From assembly GCA_910578605.1 (NCBI GenBank), contig CAJTQG010000020.1:1-23519 (forward strand): 23,519 nt of DNA, read 5' to 3'. The DNA is from an uncultured Lachnospiraceae bacterium (GTDB lineage Bacteria; Bacillota; Clostridia; Lachnospirales; Lachnospiraceae). The notes beneath the pieces are model-generated. The model saw only the letters and a program-made list of their open reading frames with translations. It had not been told where the DNA came from and did not search any database. A program made the translations under genes and the position numbers. This document shows positions 1 to 6,504 of this stretch, in pieces; within the stretch, counting starts at the first letter, position 1; each line of letters opens with the position of its first letter.

Positions 1-3
1 TAG

Positions 4-37
4 TTTAACATATTCTTGTTAAAATTCAATGAATTTT
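4..37. repeat. AT-rich inverted repeats downstream of pdp
   Basis: Two small perfect inverted repeats lie just past the pdp stop. TTTAACA at 4-10 pairs with TGTTAAA at 17-23, and AAAATTCA at 21-28 pairs with TGAATTTT at 30-37. They may act as a weak terminator for the deoB-pdp transcript, but they are all A/T and have no clear T-run in the minus direction, so the role is uncertain. Confidence 0.25.
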
Positions 38-62
38 TTATATGTTTATACTTATAAAACTT

Positions 63-1388
63 TTATGCTTTTCTGGCTCCGTTTTTTGTTACTATCCACT
101 TTATCAATATGTTTTTTGAGGTAGGCCTTATACTGAAGGAATAGGATTTTTCCAATAATTCCTTTGCTTCCTTTAACTGTTCTAAATCATTGGCATACAA
201 TGTTGCAATGCAGTCCTCCTTCTCCACCTTATCCCCCACTTTTTTGTGCAAAACCACCCCCACCTTTAAATCAAGCTGACTCTCTTTTGTTGCTCTGCCC
301 CCTCCTAAAATCATAGCTACCCGTCCAACTTGGGATGCATTAATTTTCTCCACAAATCCGCTGCTATCCGCCAGTACATCCATCACAATTGACGGCTTAG
401 GAAATTTGCTTGTATTCTCAACACATTCTAATGAACCCCCTTGACTTTTCACAAATTCTTTAAACTTCTTCAATGCCCGTTTACTTTCCACTGCCTCCTC
501 CAGCATTGCTCTTGCCTCCTCCAGACTTTCTGTCCTTTTTGCCTTTAACAGCATATAGGAGCCAAGTACATAAGATAACTCCAATAAATCTTTGGAGCCG
601 CCCCCATCTAAAGTCTCGATTGCCTCCTTCACCTCCAGGGCATTTCCCACGGCATAACCCAACGGCTCATCCATATCGGTGATGACAGCTACCATATCTC
701 TTCCCGCCCCAATGCCAATTCTTATCATCTCCTGGGCTAAAGCGATAGCAGACTTTTCTTCCTTCATAAAGGCGCCGCTCCCAACTTTCACATCCAACAC
801 AATGGCGTCTGCACCGGAGGCAAGCTTTTTACTCATAATACTGCTGGCTATTAAAGGAATACTGTCGACCGTCGCCGTCACATCTCGAAGGGCATATATT
901 TTTTTGTCCGCAGGAGCCAAATTTACAGTCTGACTGGCAAGTGCCATATGAATATTATTTACCTGATGTATAAATTCCTCCTCACCCAAGGCAGTGCGAA
1001 AACCCTCTAAACTTTCAAGCTTATCTATTGTTCCCCCTGTATGCCCTAGACCTCTTCCAGACATCTTTGCCACAGGCACACCACAGGCAGCAACCATCGG
1101 CCCCACAACAAGCGTAGCCTTATCTCCTACCCCTCCTGTACTGTGCTTATCCACCTTGACGCCATGAATCGCCGACAAATCCATAAATTCACCACTATAT
1201 GCCATCTCCATCGTCAAGGCCAAAGTTTCCTCCTGATTCATTCCCTTATAATAAATCGCCATTAACATTGCCGCCATCTGATAATCTGGTATCTCCCCCT
1301 GAGTAAAGCCCTTCACCATATACCGGATTTCCTCTTCACTCAAATGTCCTCCGTTCCTTTTCTTCATAATCAGGTCGTACATATGCAT
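63..1388 (-). CDS. pdp: Pyrimidine-nucleoside phosphorylase
   Basis: Cytoplasmic salvage enzyme that splits uridine, thymidine and deoxyuridine with phosphate to give the base and (deoxy)ribose-1-phosphate. The protein is about 441 residues, the usual size. It carries the phosphate-binding KHSTGGVGDK motif and the family signature KMSGRGLGHTGGTIDKLES near residue 105, followed by the alpha/beta domain with the KVGSGAFM segment and a C-terminal domain with lysine-rich GVVLHKKVGDKVEKED. I place the start at the ATG giving MHMYDLIMKKR, which matches family N-termini. Tandem GTG codons at 1400 and 1397 lie 5-8 nt after a GAGG and are a real alternative adding up to four residues. It lies about 100 bp downstream of deoB, whose enzyme converts the pentose-1-phosphate product, so the two are probably co-transcribed. 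Thymidine phosphorylase (deoA) is the closest alternative name. Confidence 0.93.
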   Translation of the reverse strand: MHMYDLIMKKRNGGHLSEEEIRYMVKGFTQGEIPDYQMAAMLMAIYYKGMNQEETLALTMEMAYSGEFMDLSAIHGVKVDKHSTGGVGDKATLVVGPMVAACGVPVAKMSGRGLGHTGGTIDKLESLEGFRTALGEEEFIHQVNNIHMALASQTVNLAPADKKIYALRDVTATVDSIPLIASSIMSKKLASGADAIVLDVKVGSGAFMKEEKSAIALAQEMIRIGIGAGRDMVAVITDMDEPLGYAVGNALEVKEAIETLDGGGSKDLLELSYVLGSYMLLKAKRTESLEEARAMLEEAVESKRALKKFKEFVKSQGGSLECVENTSKFPKPSIVMDVLADSSGFVEKINASQVGRVAMILGGGRATKESQLDLKVGVVLHKKVGDKVEKEDCIATLYANDLEQLKEAKELLEKSYSFSIRPTSKNILIKWIVTKNGARKA

Positions 1389-1430
1389 CTCTCTCACCAC
1401 CGATTCCTCATTATATCTTTGTTATTCATG

Positions 1431-1462
1431 TTGTTCACGTTTTAAATTGTTCATGTTTTAAA
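1431..1462. repeat. 16-bp tandem duplication in the deoB-pdp gap
   Basis: TTGTTCACGTTTTAAA at 1431-1446 is followed directly by TTGTTCATGTTTTAAA at 1447-1462, 15 of 16 identical. A third partial copy of the core, TTATTCATG, sits at 1422-1430. This fills most of the gap between the deoB stop and the pdp start. It could be slippage in AT-rich DNA or an mRNA spacing element. Confidence 0.6.
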
Positions 1463-1489
1463 GTTTTAATATCATATATTTTTCATCTT

Positions 1490-2668
1490 TTATTGACTTA
1501 TTATTTGTGAATAAAAGCTTTTTCCTGCTGGAAGATGGGACAACTGAAAAATCTCAGCCACCGTGCTCCCAGTATCTGCAAAACTTCCTCTTGTGCCAAG
1601 GTTCACACCAGCTTTAATAGATTTTCCATATACAAGCAAAGGTACATATTCTCTTGAATGGTCCGTACTTGGTGTTGTGGGATCGCATCCATGGTCTGCC
1701 GTAATCACAAGAATATCCTCTTTCTCCATTGCTTCCATCACCTCTGGTAGCCTTACATCAAATTCCTCTAAGCCGTTTGCATAACCCTCCACATCATTGC
1801 GATGCCCCCACTTTGAATCAAATTCTACTAAGTTTGTAAAAATCAATCCCTCCTGCCTTTCCTTCATGGCCTGAATGGTGCAGTTGATCCCTTCTTGATT
1901 ATCCTTTGTATGTACAGATTTTGTAATACCACATCCAGCAAAAATATCTTCAATTTTCCCTATGGCATATACCATCAAGCCTTTTTGGGCCATATATACT
2001 AACAAATTGTCTTTTGGAGGCTTTCTAGAAAAATCTCTTCGATTGGAAGTTCTCACAAAGTTTCCCTGTTGTCCTACAAAAGGCCTTGCAATAACCCTTC
2101 CTACATTATATTCTCCTTGAAGCAATTCTCTGGCAATTTTGCACATATGGTAAAGCTGTTCTACGGCATAGACCTCCTCGTGACAAGCAATCTGAAATAC
2201 ACTGTCCGCTGATGTGTAAAGAATAGGTTTTCTCGTTTTAATATGCTCTTCACCTAATTGCTCTATTATTTTTGTGCCTGATGCCGGCGCATTCCATAAA
2301 ACTCCTGGCAACTGTGCCCTGTGAATCCACTCCTCCACCAACTCCGTAGGAAAACCTTTCGGATAAACTGGAAATTTCTTGGAAGAGTAAATCCCTGTCA
2401 TCTCCCAATGACCAATTGTAGTATCTTTTCCATTTGATTGCTCTGCCATTCTTGCATAATTTGCCAAAGGCTTCTGGGTTTTATCTATTCCTGTCATTCC
2501 CTCTATATTTCCTAACCCCAGCTTTATCATATTAGGTATATGCAGTTTTCCTCTGACCTTTACGATATTGCCCAGCGTGTTGCTTCCCTCATCCCCAAAT
2601 TCCTTAGCATCTGGCATTGCTCCCATGCCTACGCTATCTAGCACAATCCAAATCACTCTTCTCATCAT
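1490..2668 (-). CDS. deoB: Phosphopentomutase
   Basis: Interconverts (deoxy)ribose-1-phosphate and -5-phosphate, linking nucleoside breakdown to the pentose phosphate pathway. It is a cytoplasmic Mn-dependent enzyme of the alkaline phosphatase superfamily. At 392 residues it is full length. Visible landmarks are the N-terminal metal-binding VLDSVGMGAMPDA with Asp11, the KDTTIGHWEMTG loop whose Thr83 aligns with the phosphorylated threonine of the family, the RTSNRRDFS cap segment, NLVEFDSKWGHRND, and the C-terminal metal site ITADHGCDPTTPSTDHSRE. The start is an ATG-ATG pair behind AAGGAAAGGG. A good promoter lies about 100 bp upstream, and pdp follows. In B. subtilis the homologue (drm) also follows xerD (ripX); here a DAHP synthase gene on the other strand separates them. 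Confidence 0.95.
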   Translation of the reverse strand: MMRRVIWIVLDSVGMGAMPDAKEFGDEGSNTLGNIVKVRGKLHIPNMIKLGLGNIEGMTGIDKTQKPLANYARMAEQSNGKDTTIGHWEMTGIYSSKKFPVYPKGFPTELVEEWIHRAQLPGVLWNAPASGTKIIEQLGEEHIKTRKPILYTSADSVFQIACHEEVYAVEQLYHMCKIARELLQGEYNVGRVIARPFVGQQGNFVRTSNRRDFSRKPPKDNLLVYMAQKGLMVYAIGKIEDIFAGCGITKSVHTKDNQEGINCTIQAMKERQEGLIFTNLVEFDSKWGHRNDVEGYANGLEEFDVRLPEVMEAMEKEDILVITADHGCDPTTPSTDHSREYVPLLVYGKSIKAGVNLGTRGSFADTGSTVAEIFQLSHLPAGKSFYSQIISQ

Positions 2669-2710
2669 GGATCACCCTTTCCTTATGATTGTATATTCCC
2701 ATAAATTCAC

Positions 2711-2726
2711 AAAAAATGCATTTTTT
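2711..2726. other. Perfect palindrome in the deoB 5' leader
   Basis: AAAAAATGCATTTTTT is a perfect 16-bp palindrome about 43 bp upstream of the deoB start, within the expected untranslated leader. It could be an operator or an mRNA hairpin. It is A/T-rich, so chance is not excluded. Confidence 0.3.
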
Positions 2727-2748
2727 TCTTTACTTTATTTATTTTTTC

Positions 2749-2777
2749 TTGCGAATTATATTTCAATATATTATAAT
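2749..2777 (+). promoter_or_regulatory. Candidate promoter for the DAHP synthase gene
   Basis: TTGCGA (2749-2754), a 17-bp spacer and a perfect TATAAT (2772-2777) face the DAHP synthase gene. Transcription would begin near 2784 and give a leader of about 350 nt. The -10 box overlaps that of the opposing deoB promoter. A second TATAAT at 2938-2943 has only a poor -35 box and is an alternative. Confidence 0.5.
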
Positions 2778-2799
2778 GGCATTTGTTTGTTTATTTCAA
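2770..2799 (-). promoter_or_regulatory. Promoter of deoB-pdp
   Basis: On the minus strand TTGAAA (2799-2794), an 18-bp spacer and TATAAT (2775-2770) form a sigma-A type promoter. The predicted start is near 2763, giving a leader of about 95 nt ahead of deoB. Confidence 0.6.
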
Positions 2800-2912
2800 T
2801 TTTATTTGTTATTATAACACTTTTGTTGATGATAGAGTATAAAAAGAATGCTGCTGCTGCAAATTTTATTGCATTTTATCCTATCATTTCATAAATAGTA
2901 TGCTAAGGGTTC

Positions 2913-3094
2913 AAGTTCCAAATGCCGTTCCTATCTGTATAATATAGCTTTGGAACTTAATACCTGCTGAACATGAGAAAGAAGCGATTTACTCAGTAAA
3001 TCAGCAGCTTTCAAATGTTTGAAAGATTGCAGGAGTTGTGACAACACAGCAATCCAACCCATCTGTTGAGGGCAAAATACCTATTGCCTCCAAC
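2913..3094 (+). ncRNA. Candidate structured leader RNA upstream of DAHP synthase
   Basis: Five hairpins follow each other. P1 is AAGTTCCAAA (2913-2922) with TTTGGAACTT (2949-2958). P2 is CTGCTGA (2964-2970) with TCAGCAG (3001-3007), enclosing TTTAC/GTAAA. P3 is CTTTCAAA (3008-3015) with TTTGAAAG (3018-3025). P4 is GATTGC (3025-3030) with GCAATC (3049-3054), holding an AGGA/ACA internal loop and a GTTG-TGA-CAAC tip. P5 is GTTGAGGGCAA (3065-3075) with TTGCCTCCAAC (3084-3094), with one A-C mismatch and one G-U pair. P5 is followed by a loose T-rich run (3101-3112), so it could act as a weak attenuator. No T-box TGGTACCGCG and no aromatic-rich leader peptide is present. The function is unknown; the stretch fills the 465-bp gap between deoB and the DAHP synthase gene together with the promoters above. 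Confidence 0.45.
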
Positions 3095-3133
3095 ATCTAA
3101 ATATATTTTTATAGTAAGAAAGGAATCATAATT

Positions 3134-4162
3134 ATGAGTTTTGAATTCGTCCGAAAGCTTCCAACTCCCCAGGAAATTAAAGAAGAATTTAAGCTTCCTG
3201 AGAGACTGGTGGCTTTAAAAGCAAAAAGAGATACTGAAATTAAGAAGGTTTTCACCGGTGAATCTGATAAATTTATTGCCGTTATCGGTCCATGTTCTGC
3301 CGATAATGTAGATTCTGTATGTGACTATGTAGAGCGATTATCCAAAGTACAGGAAAAAGTTGCTGATAAATTGATTTTGATTCCAAGAATTTACACAAAC
3401 AAACCCCGCACTACCGGCGAGGGCTACAAGGGAATGCTTCACCAGCCAGACCCTGAAAAACAGCCGGATATGCTGGAGGGGTTAATTCATATCCGCAAAA
3501 TGCACATTGAATGTATGGAAAATACAAACCTGACAGCGGCAGACGAGATGCTGTATCCAGAAAATTATCGCTATTTTTCTGATATTTTATCATATGTTGC
3601 CATAGGCGCCCGCTCCGTGGAAGATCAGCAGCATCGTCTCACTGTAAGTGGTATGGACATCCCTGCCGGAATGAAAAATCCTACAAGCGGAAATTTTGGA
3701 GTAATGTTAAATTCTGTTACTGCTGCACAGTCACCTCACACCTTCCTCTACCGAGGCTGGGAGGTAAACACAGACGGCAACCCATACACCCATACTATTT
3801 TGAGAGGCGGAGTGGATAAACATGGACAGACATTGCCTAACTATCACTATGAAGATTTAATTCGCCTATCCAATATGTACAGAGAAAGAAATTTAAAAAA
3901 TCCGGCTGTAGTTGTAGATGCCAATCACTCCAACTCCGGCAAACAATATAAAGAACAGATTCGCATTTGCAAGGAGGTTATGCACAGCCGCAGGCATTCA
4001 GCCGATGTGCGCAGCTTAGTAAAAGGACTTATGATCGAAAGCTATATTGAGGAGGGCTGTCAGAAAATCGGAGAACATATTTATGGCAAGTCCATCACTG
4101 ACCCATGCCTTGGCTGGAGAGATTCTGAGCAGTTAATCTACACCATTGCCGATATGGTATAA
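3134..4162 (+). CDS. 3-deoxy-7-phosphoheptulonate (DAHP) synthase, class I
   Basis: Condenses phosphoenolpyruvate and erythrose-4-phosphate to DAHP, the first step of the shikimate pathway to aromatic amino acids. At 342 residues it matches the AroF/G/H-type class I family. Landmarks are GPCSAD with Cys54, PRIYTNKPRTT for phosphate binding, the GARSVEDQQHR segment with Arg160, MKNPTSGNFGVMLNSV with Lys181, ILRGG, VVVDANHSNSGKQ with His265, and the C-terminal IESYIEEG and ITDPCLGW segments. Cys54, His265 and the later Glu and Asp correspond to the known metal ligands of the family. There is no extra N- or C-terminal regulatory domain. AAGGA lies nine bases before the ATG. It is the only biosynthetic gene on the plus strand here and interrupts the xerD-deoB order. 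Feedback specificity (Phe, Tyr or Trp) cannot be read from sequence, so I give no symbol. Confidence 0.93.
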   Translation: MSFEFVRKLPTPQEIKEEFKLPERLVALKAKRDTEIKKVFTGESDKFIAVIGPCSADNVDSVCDYVERLSKVQEKVADKLILIPRIYTNKPRTTGEGYKGMLHQPDPEKQPDMLEGLIHIRKMHIECMENTNLTAADEMLYPENYRYFSDILSYVAIGARSVEDQQHRLTVSGMDIPAGMKNPTSGNFGVMLNSVTAAQSPHTFLYRGWEVNTDGNPYTHTILRGGVDKHGQTLPNYHYEDLIRLSNMYRERNLKNPAVVVDANHSNSGKQYKEQIRICKEVMHSRRHSADVRSLVKGLMIESYIEEGCQKIGEHIYGKSITDPCLGWRDSEQLIYTIADMV

Positions 4163-4189
4163 TCAATCCATATGATAAAATAAAGAAAC

Positions 4190-4286
4190 GTGTCACCGGC
4201 CTAATAAAACATAGTATTATATTAGGCCTAAAGGTCAAATGTTGCTCCTATTTACATAAAAGCAACATTTGAAACCTTAATGACAC
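4190..4286. other. Three-way-junction inverted-repeat element between DAHP synthase and xerD
   Basis: GTGTCA (4190-4195) pairs with TGACAC (4281-4286) and closes two inner hairpins. The first is GGCCTAATA (4198-4206) with TATTAGGCC (4220-4228). The second is AAGGT plus CAAATGTTGC (4231-4245) with GCAACATTTG (4262-4271) and, past a 2-nt bulge, ACCTT (4274-4278). All the named arms pair perfectly. Read on the minus strand, the closing stem is followed by a T-rich run (4189-4175), so it could end xerD transcription as an elaborate terminator. It lies downstream of both convergent genes. It may equally be a small RNA or a mobile palindromic element. Confidence 0.5.
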
Positions 4287-4315
4287 ACAAAACATGGGCA
4301 GGATGCCATCTAACT

Positions 4316-4331
4316 GCAAGTTATTACTTGC
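4316..4331. repeat. Small hairpin next to the xerD stop
   Basis: GCAAGT-TATT-ACTTGC is a perfect 6-bp stem with a 4-nt loop, six bases past the xerD stop. It has no T-run on either side, so it is not a standard terminator; it may protect the 3' end of the message. Confidence 0.35.
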
Positions 4332-4336
4332 AAAGC

Positions 4337-5218
4337 TCAAACTCTTGGATGGGTTTGATTGTATACCTCCCTGATTTTTCTTTTTGACAATTCAGCATAC
4401 ACTTGGGTGGAATTCATATCTACATGACCAAGCATCTCCTGCACAGCATGCAAATCTGCCCCATTTTCCACTAGATGAAGGGCAAAAGAGTGACGCAGAG
4501 TTGTAGGTGTTATTTCCTCCTCTATTCCAGACATTTTGGCATAATTTTTTAATATTTTCCAAAATCCCTGGCGACTCATTTTTTTTCCCTGCAAGCTGAC
4601 AAAAAGAGTATTATCATTCTCCTTTGCCATCTGGCCTCTCACTTGTTCTATGTATATATGCAGGGCTTGTCTAGCATATTTTCCAAAAGGAATTACTCTC
4701 TGCCTTCCAAGAGCTGTACATGTAATATAAGATAGCTCCATATTTAAATCTTCTAACTTTAATTCTAACAGCTCATTTACTCGCAACCCCGTAGCATAGA
4801 GCAGTTCTAACATTGCTTTATCCCTACAGCCCTTTGCTGTATTCAAATCCGGCATTTTTAAAAGAGTTTCCACTTGAAACTCATTGAGCACTATCGGCAG
4901 CTTTCTCTCCACTTTAGGTTTCTTTAAATGGTTCATAGGATTGCTCTCTATATGTCCCTTTGTCACCTGGTAAGAAAAAAAAGCCTTCAATGTACTCATA
5001 TGTCTTGCCACACTTGCCGTACTTAAATTATTTTTTTCCAGCCCAAACAAATAACTTTGTATAAATAAGGGAGTAATTTTACTTACATTTTGTAACTGCT
5101 GTTCTTGACAAAATGTAAGCAGCTTTTGCAAATCCCGATTATAAGAGACACAGGTATTCTCTGAATGTTTCTTCTGTTCTCTCATAAATTGAATAAATTC
5201 TTCTATCTCCTTTTTCAC
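4337..5218 (-). CDS. xerD: Tyrosine recombinase XerD-like
   Basis: Predicted site-specific recombinase of the XerC/XerD family, which resolves chromosome dimers at dif with a partner recombinase. At 293 residues it is full length, with an N-terminal SAM-like core-binding domain (about 1-90) and a C-terminal catalytic domain. Catalytic Arg146 is in ATGLRVNEL, Arg242 in TTLRHSF, His265 in MLGHVD and the nucleophile Tyr274 in TQVYAEL. Two normally conserved residues are not seen: the hairpin lysine of GKG-like motifs is replaced in TALGRQRVIPF (Ala169/Leu170), and the His of HxxR is Thr239. The N-terminal MKKEIEEF follows spoIIM closely, as in the B. subtilis nudF-spoIIM-xerD order. That synteny supports XerD over an unrelated integrase. 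Activity with the altered residues is uncertain. Confidence 0.85.
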   Translation of the reverse strand: MKKEIEEFIQFMREQKKHSENTCVSYNRDLQKLLTFCQEQQLQNVSKITPLFIQSYLFGLEKNNLSTASVARHMSTLKAFFSYQVTKGHIESNPMNHLKKPKVERKLPIVLNEFQVETLLKMPDLNTAKGCRDKAMLELLYATGLRVNELLELKLEDLNMELSYITCTALGRQRVIPFGKYARQALHIYIEQVRGQMAKENDNTLFVSLQGKKMSRQGFWKILKNYAKMSGIEEEITPTTLRHSFALHLVENGADLHAVQEMLGHVDMNSTQVYAELSKRKIREVYNQTHPRV

Positions 5219-5251
5219 ACCCCCATGCCTCCTTTTCCTATTTCTATTGTT

Positions 5252-5824
5252 TCAATAAATTCTTTTTAATATCTCTATATTTCCATAAGTCTCTACTAGA
5301 CATTCCAAAAAAACAAGCCCAAATACAAGCAGTATACTAGGAATCATCTTTACACACATTCTTTTCCATGAATTAGAGGAGCTGTTTAGTATATACTGTC
5401 GAGTCTGCATGCTGAAATAGAGAACGTAGGCTATTAATGGAAGATATATAAAATAATGTGGAAAACAATTTCCTATAAAATATAAAATCCCCTTTACTCC
5501 CTTTTGTTCCACCAAACCCTCCAAAAATAAAGTGTGCATCATTGCTGTTATAAAACAGTAAAAAAAATTATATATTTTTGAAAATACAGTGAAGGAGAAC
5601 AATACAATCCATAAAACCTCTTTCATTCTTTTTCTCCAGATAAAAAACAAGTAATCCCCCTTGCTGATATTTTCCTTATTTTCTATCCATGAAACACCAT
5701 AATTAAAATATTCCTGAAATTCAAAATGATTTACCTTCAGCAGTCGATACAGCAAGATTCCGCAGAGTCCTCCTACCACTATGGCATATAGCAATGGATG
5801 ATACCACTTTTTATAAAACTTCAT
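5252..5824 (-). CDS. spoIIM: Stage II sporulation protein M-like membrane protein
   Basis: Probable SpoIIM, a membrane protein that with SpoIID and SpoIIP drives septal peptidoglycan removal during forespore engulfment. From my start it has 190 residues with about five hydrophobic segments (near 10-29, 68-90, 90-105, 113-138 and 158-178). The FPHYFIYLPL segment around residue 121 resembles the conserved FP(H/Q)...LP stretch of the family, and the end LVETYGNI resembles the usual C-terminal (I/V)E-containing helix. I start at the ATG giving MKFYKKWYHP because GGAGGG lies ten bases upstream; a GTG at 5857 is possible but has no good ribosome site. The protein is divergent, and the call rests largely on its place between the Nudix gene and xerD. 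Otherwise it would be only an unnamed polytopic membrane protein. Confidence 0.7.
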   Translation of the reverse strand: MKFYKKWYHPLLYAIVVGGLCGILLYRLLKVNHFEFQEYFNYGVSWIENKENISKGDYLFFIWRKRMKEVLWIVLFSFTVFSKIYNFFYCFITAMMHTLFLEGLVEQKGVKGILYFIGNCFPHYFIYLPLIAYVLYFSMQTRQYILNSSSNSWKRMCVKMIPSILLVFGLVFLECLVETYGNIEILKRIY

Positions 5825-5888
5825 CCCTATCATTCCCTCCAATGACCTTTTTTTCACTATATGCCTGTACTCTTTTTCTTATGCCCCT

Positions 5889-6428
5889 TTATTGAATACA
5901 ATATTTGCGGTAATATGCCAAAATTGCCGCAACAGTTTTGGAATCTTGTATTTCACCCTTTTCTATTTTTTCTAACAACTCATGTACAGAATATGACTTC
6001 CACTCAACATACTCTTCCTCGTCTAGCTTCTGCTTTGTCTCCACCAGCCCATCTACTACATAGATATCAATCTTTTCATTGCAGAATGCCACTGTAGTGT
6101 AAATAGAAAGCAAAAACTCTGCATTTTGAGGACGATACCCTGTCTCCTCCTCACATTCACGCATAGCACACAATTTGGTAGGCTCTTCCTTTGACTCTAA
6201 GCCACCAGCAGGTATTTCTAATGTATAGCGGTCTAACGCATTTCTGTATTGGTGCACCATTATAATTTTCCCGTCCTCCATAACAGGCACTGCTGCTGCT
6301 GCACCTTGATGCATAATAAAATCATATTGTACATGGGCACCGCTTGGAGTCTCGATATCATCTTGACATACCTTTAATATTTTTCCTTCATAAACCACTT
6401 TTCTTCCTAATCTTTTTAACGGTTTCAT
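5889..6428 (-). CDS. nudF: Nudix hydrolase, ADP-ribose pyrophosphatase type
   Basis: Likely cleaves ADP-ribose to AMP and ribose-5-phosphate, clearing reactive sugar nucleotides in the cytoplasm. The protein has 179 residues, typical of the NudF family. The complete Nudix box runs from about residue 76 to 98 with pattern GX5EX7REUXEEXGU, reading GLESKEEP at its start and RECEEETGY at its end. Upstream, QYRNALDRYTLEIPAGG is the arm typical of ADP-ribose-type members. The start is the ATG behind AAGGA; a TTG one codon earlier is less likely. It heads a tight run with spoIIM and xerD, the same order as B. subtilis nudF-spoIIM-ripX. Substrate choice is inferred from family and synteny. Confidence 0.88.
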   Translation of the reverse strand: MKPLKRLGRKVVYEGKILKVCQDDIETPSGAHVQYDFIMHQGAAAAVPVMEDGKIIMVHQYRNALDRYTLEIPAGGLESKEEPTKLCAMRECEEETGYRPQNAEFLLSIYTTVAFCNEKIDIYVVDGLVETKQKLDEEEYVEWKSYSVHELLEKIEKGEIQDSKTVAAILAYYRKYCIQ

Positions 6429-6504
6429 CAATATCCTTCTTTCTTATTTGGAATCTATTTTTTGATTCTCTTTTGAATCTATATTGTAATTAACATATTA
6501 TTTT

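Noticed and set aside
2568..2894. Plus-strand open frame of 108 codons reaching out of deoB
   Set aside because: Its first third is antisense to deoB and the rest is low-complexity A/T sequence holding the two promoters.
2908..2919. GGTTCAAGTTCC resembling a tRNA T-arm
   Set aside because: The flanking bases do not form a T-stem, and no acceptor, D- or anticodon arm is present.
2900..3094. 6S RNA or SRP RNA in the DAHP synthase leader
   Set aside because: No long closing stem with a central bubble is seen for 6S, and the conserved GGAAGCAGC loop of SRP RNA is absent.
2895..3133. T-box riboswitch or aromatic leader-peptide attenuator upstream of DAHP synthase
   Set aside because: No TGGTACCGCG-like antiterminator bulge is present, and the short frames there encode no run of Phe, Tyr or Trp.
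4190..4331. CRISPR array or IS terminal repeats
   Set aside because: The inverted repeats are of different sequence, not repeated at even intervals, and no transposase or cas gene is near.
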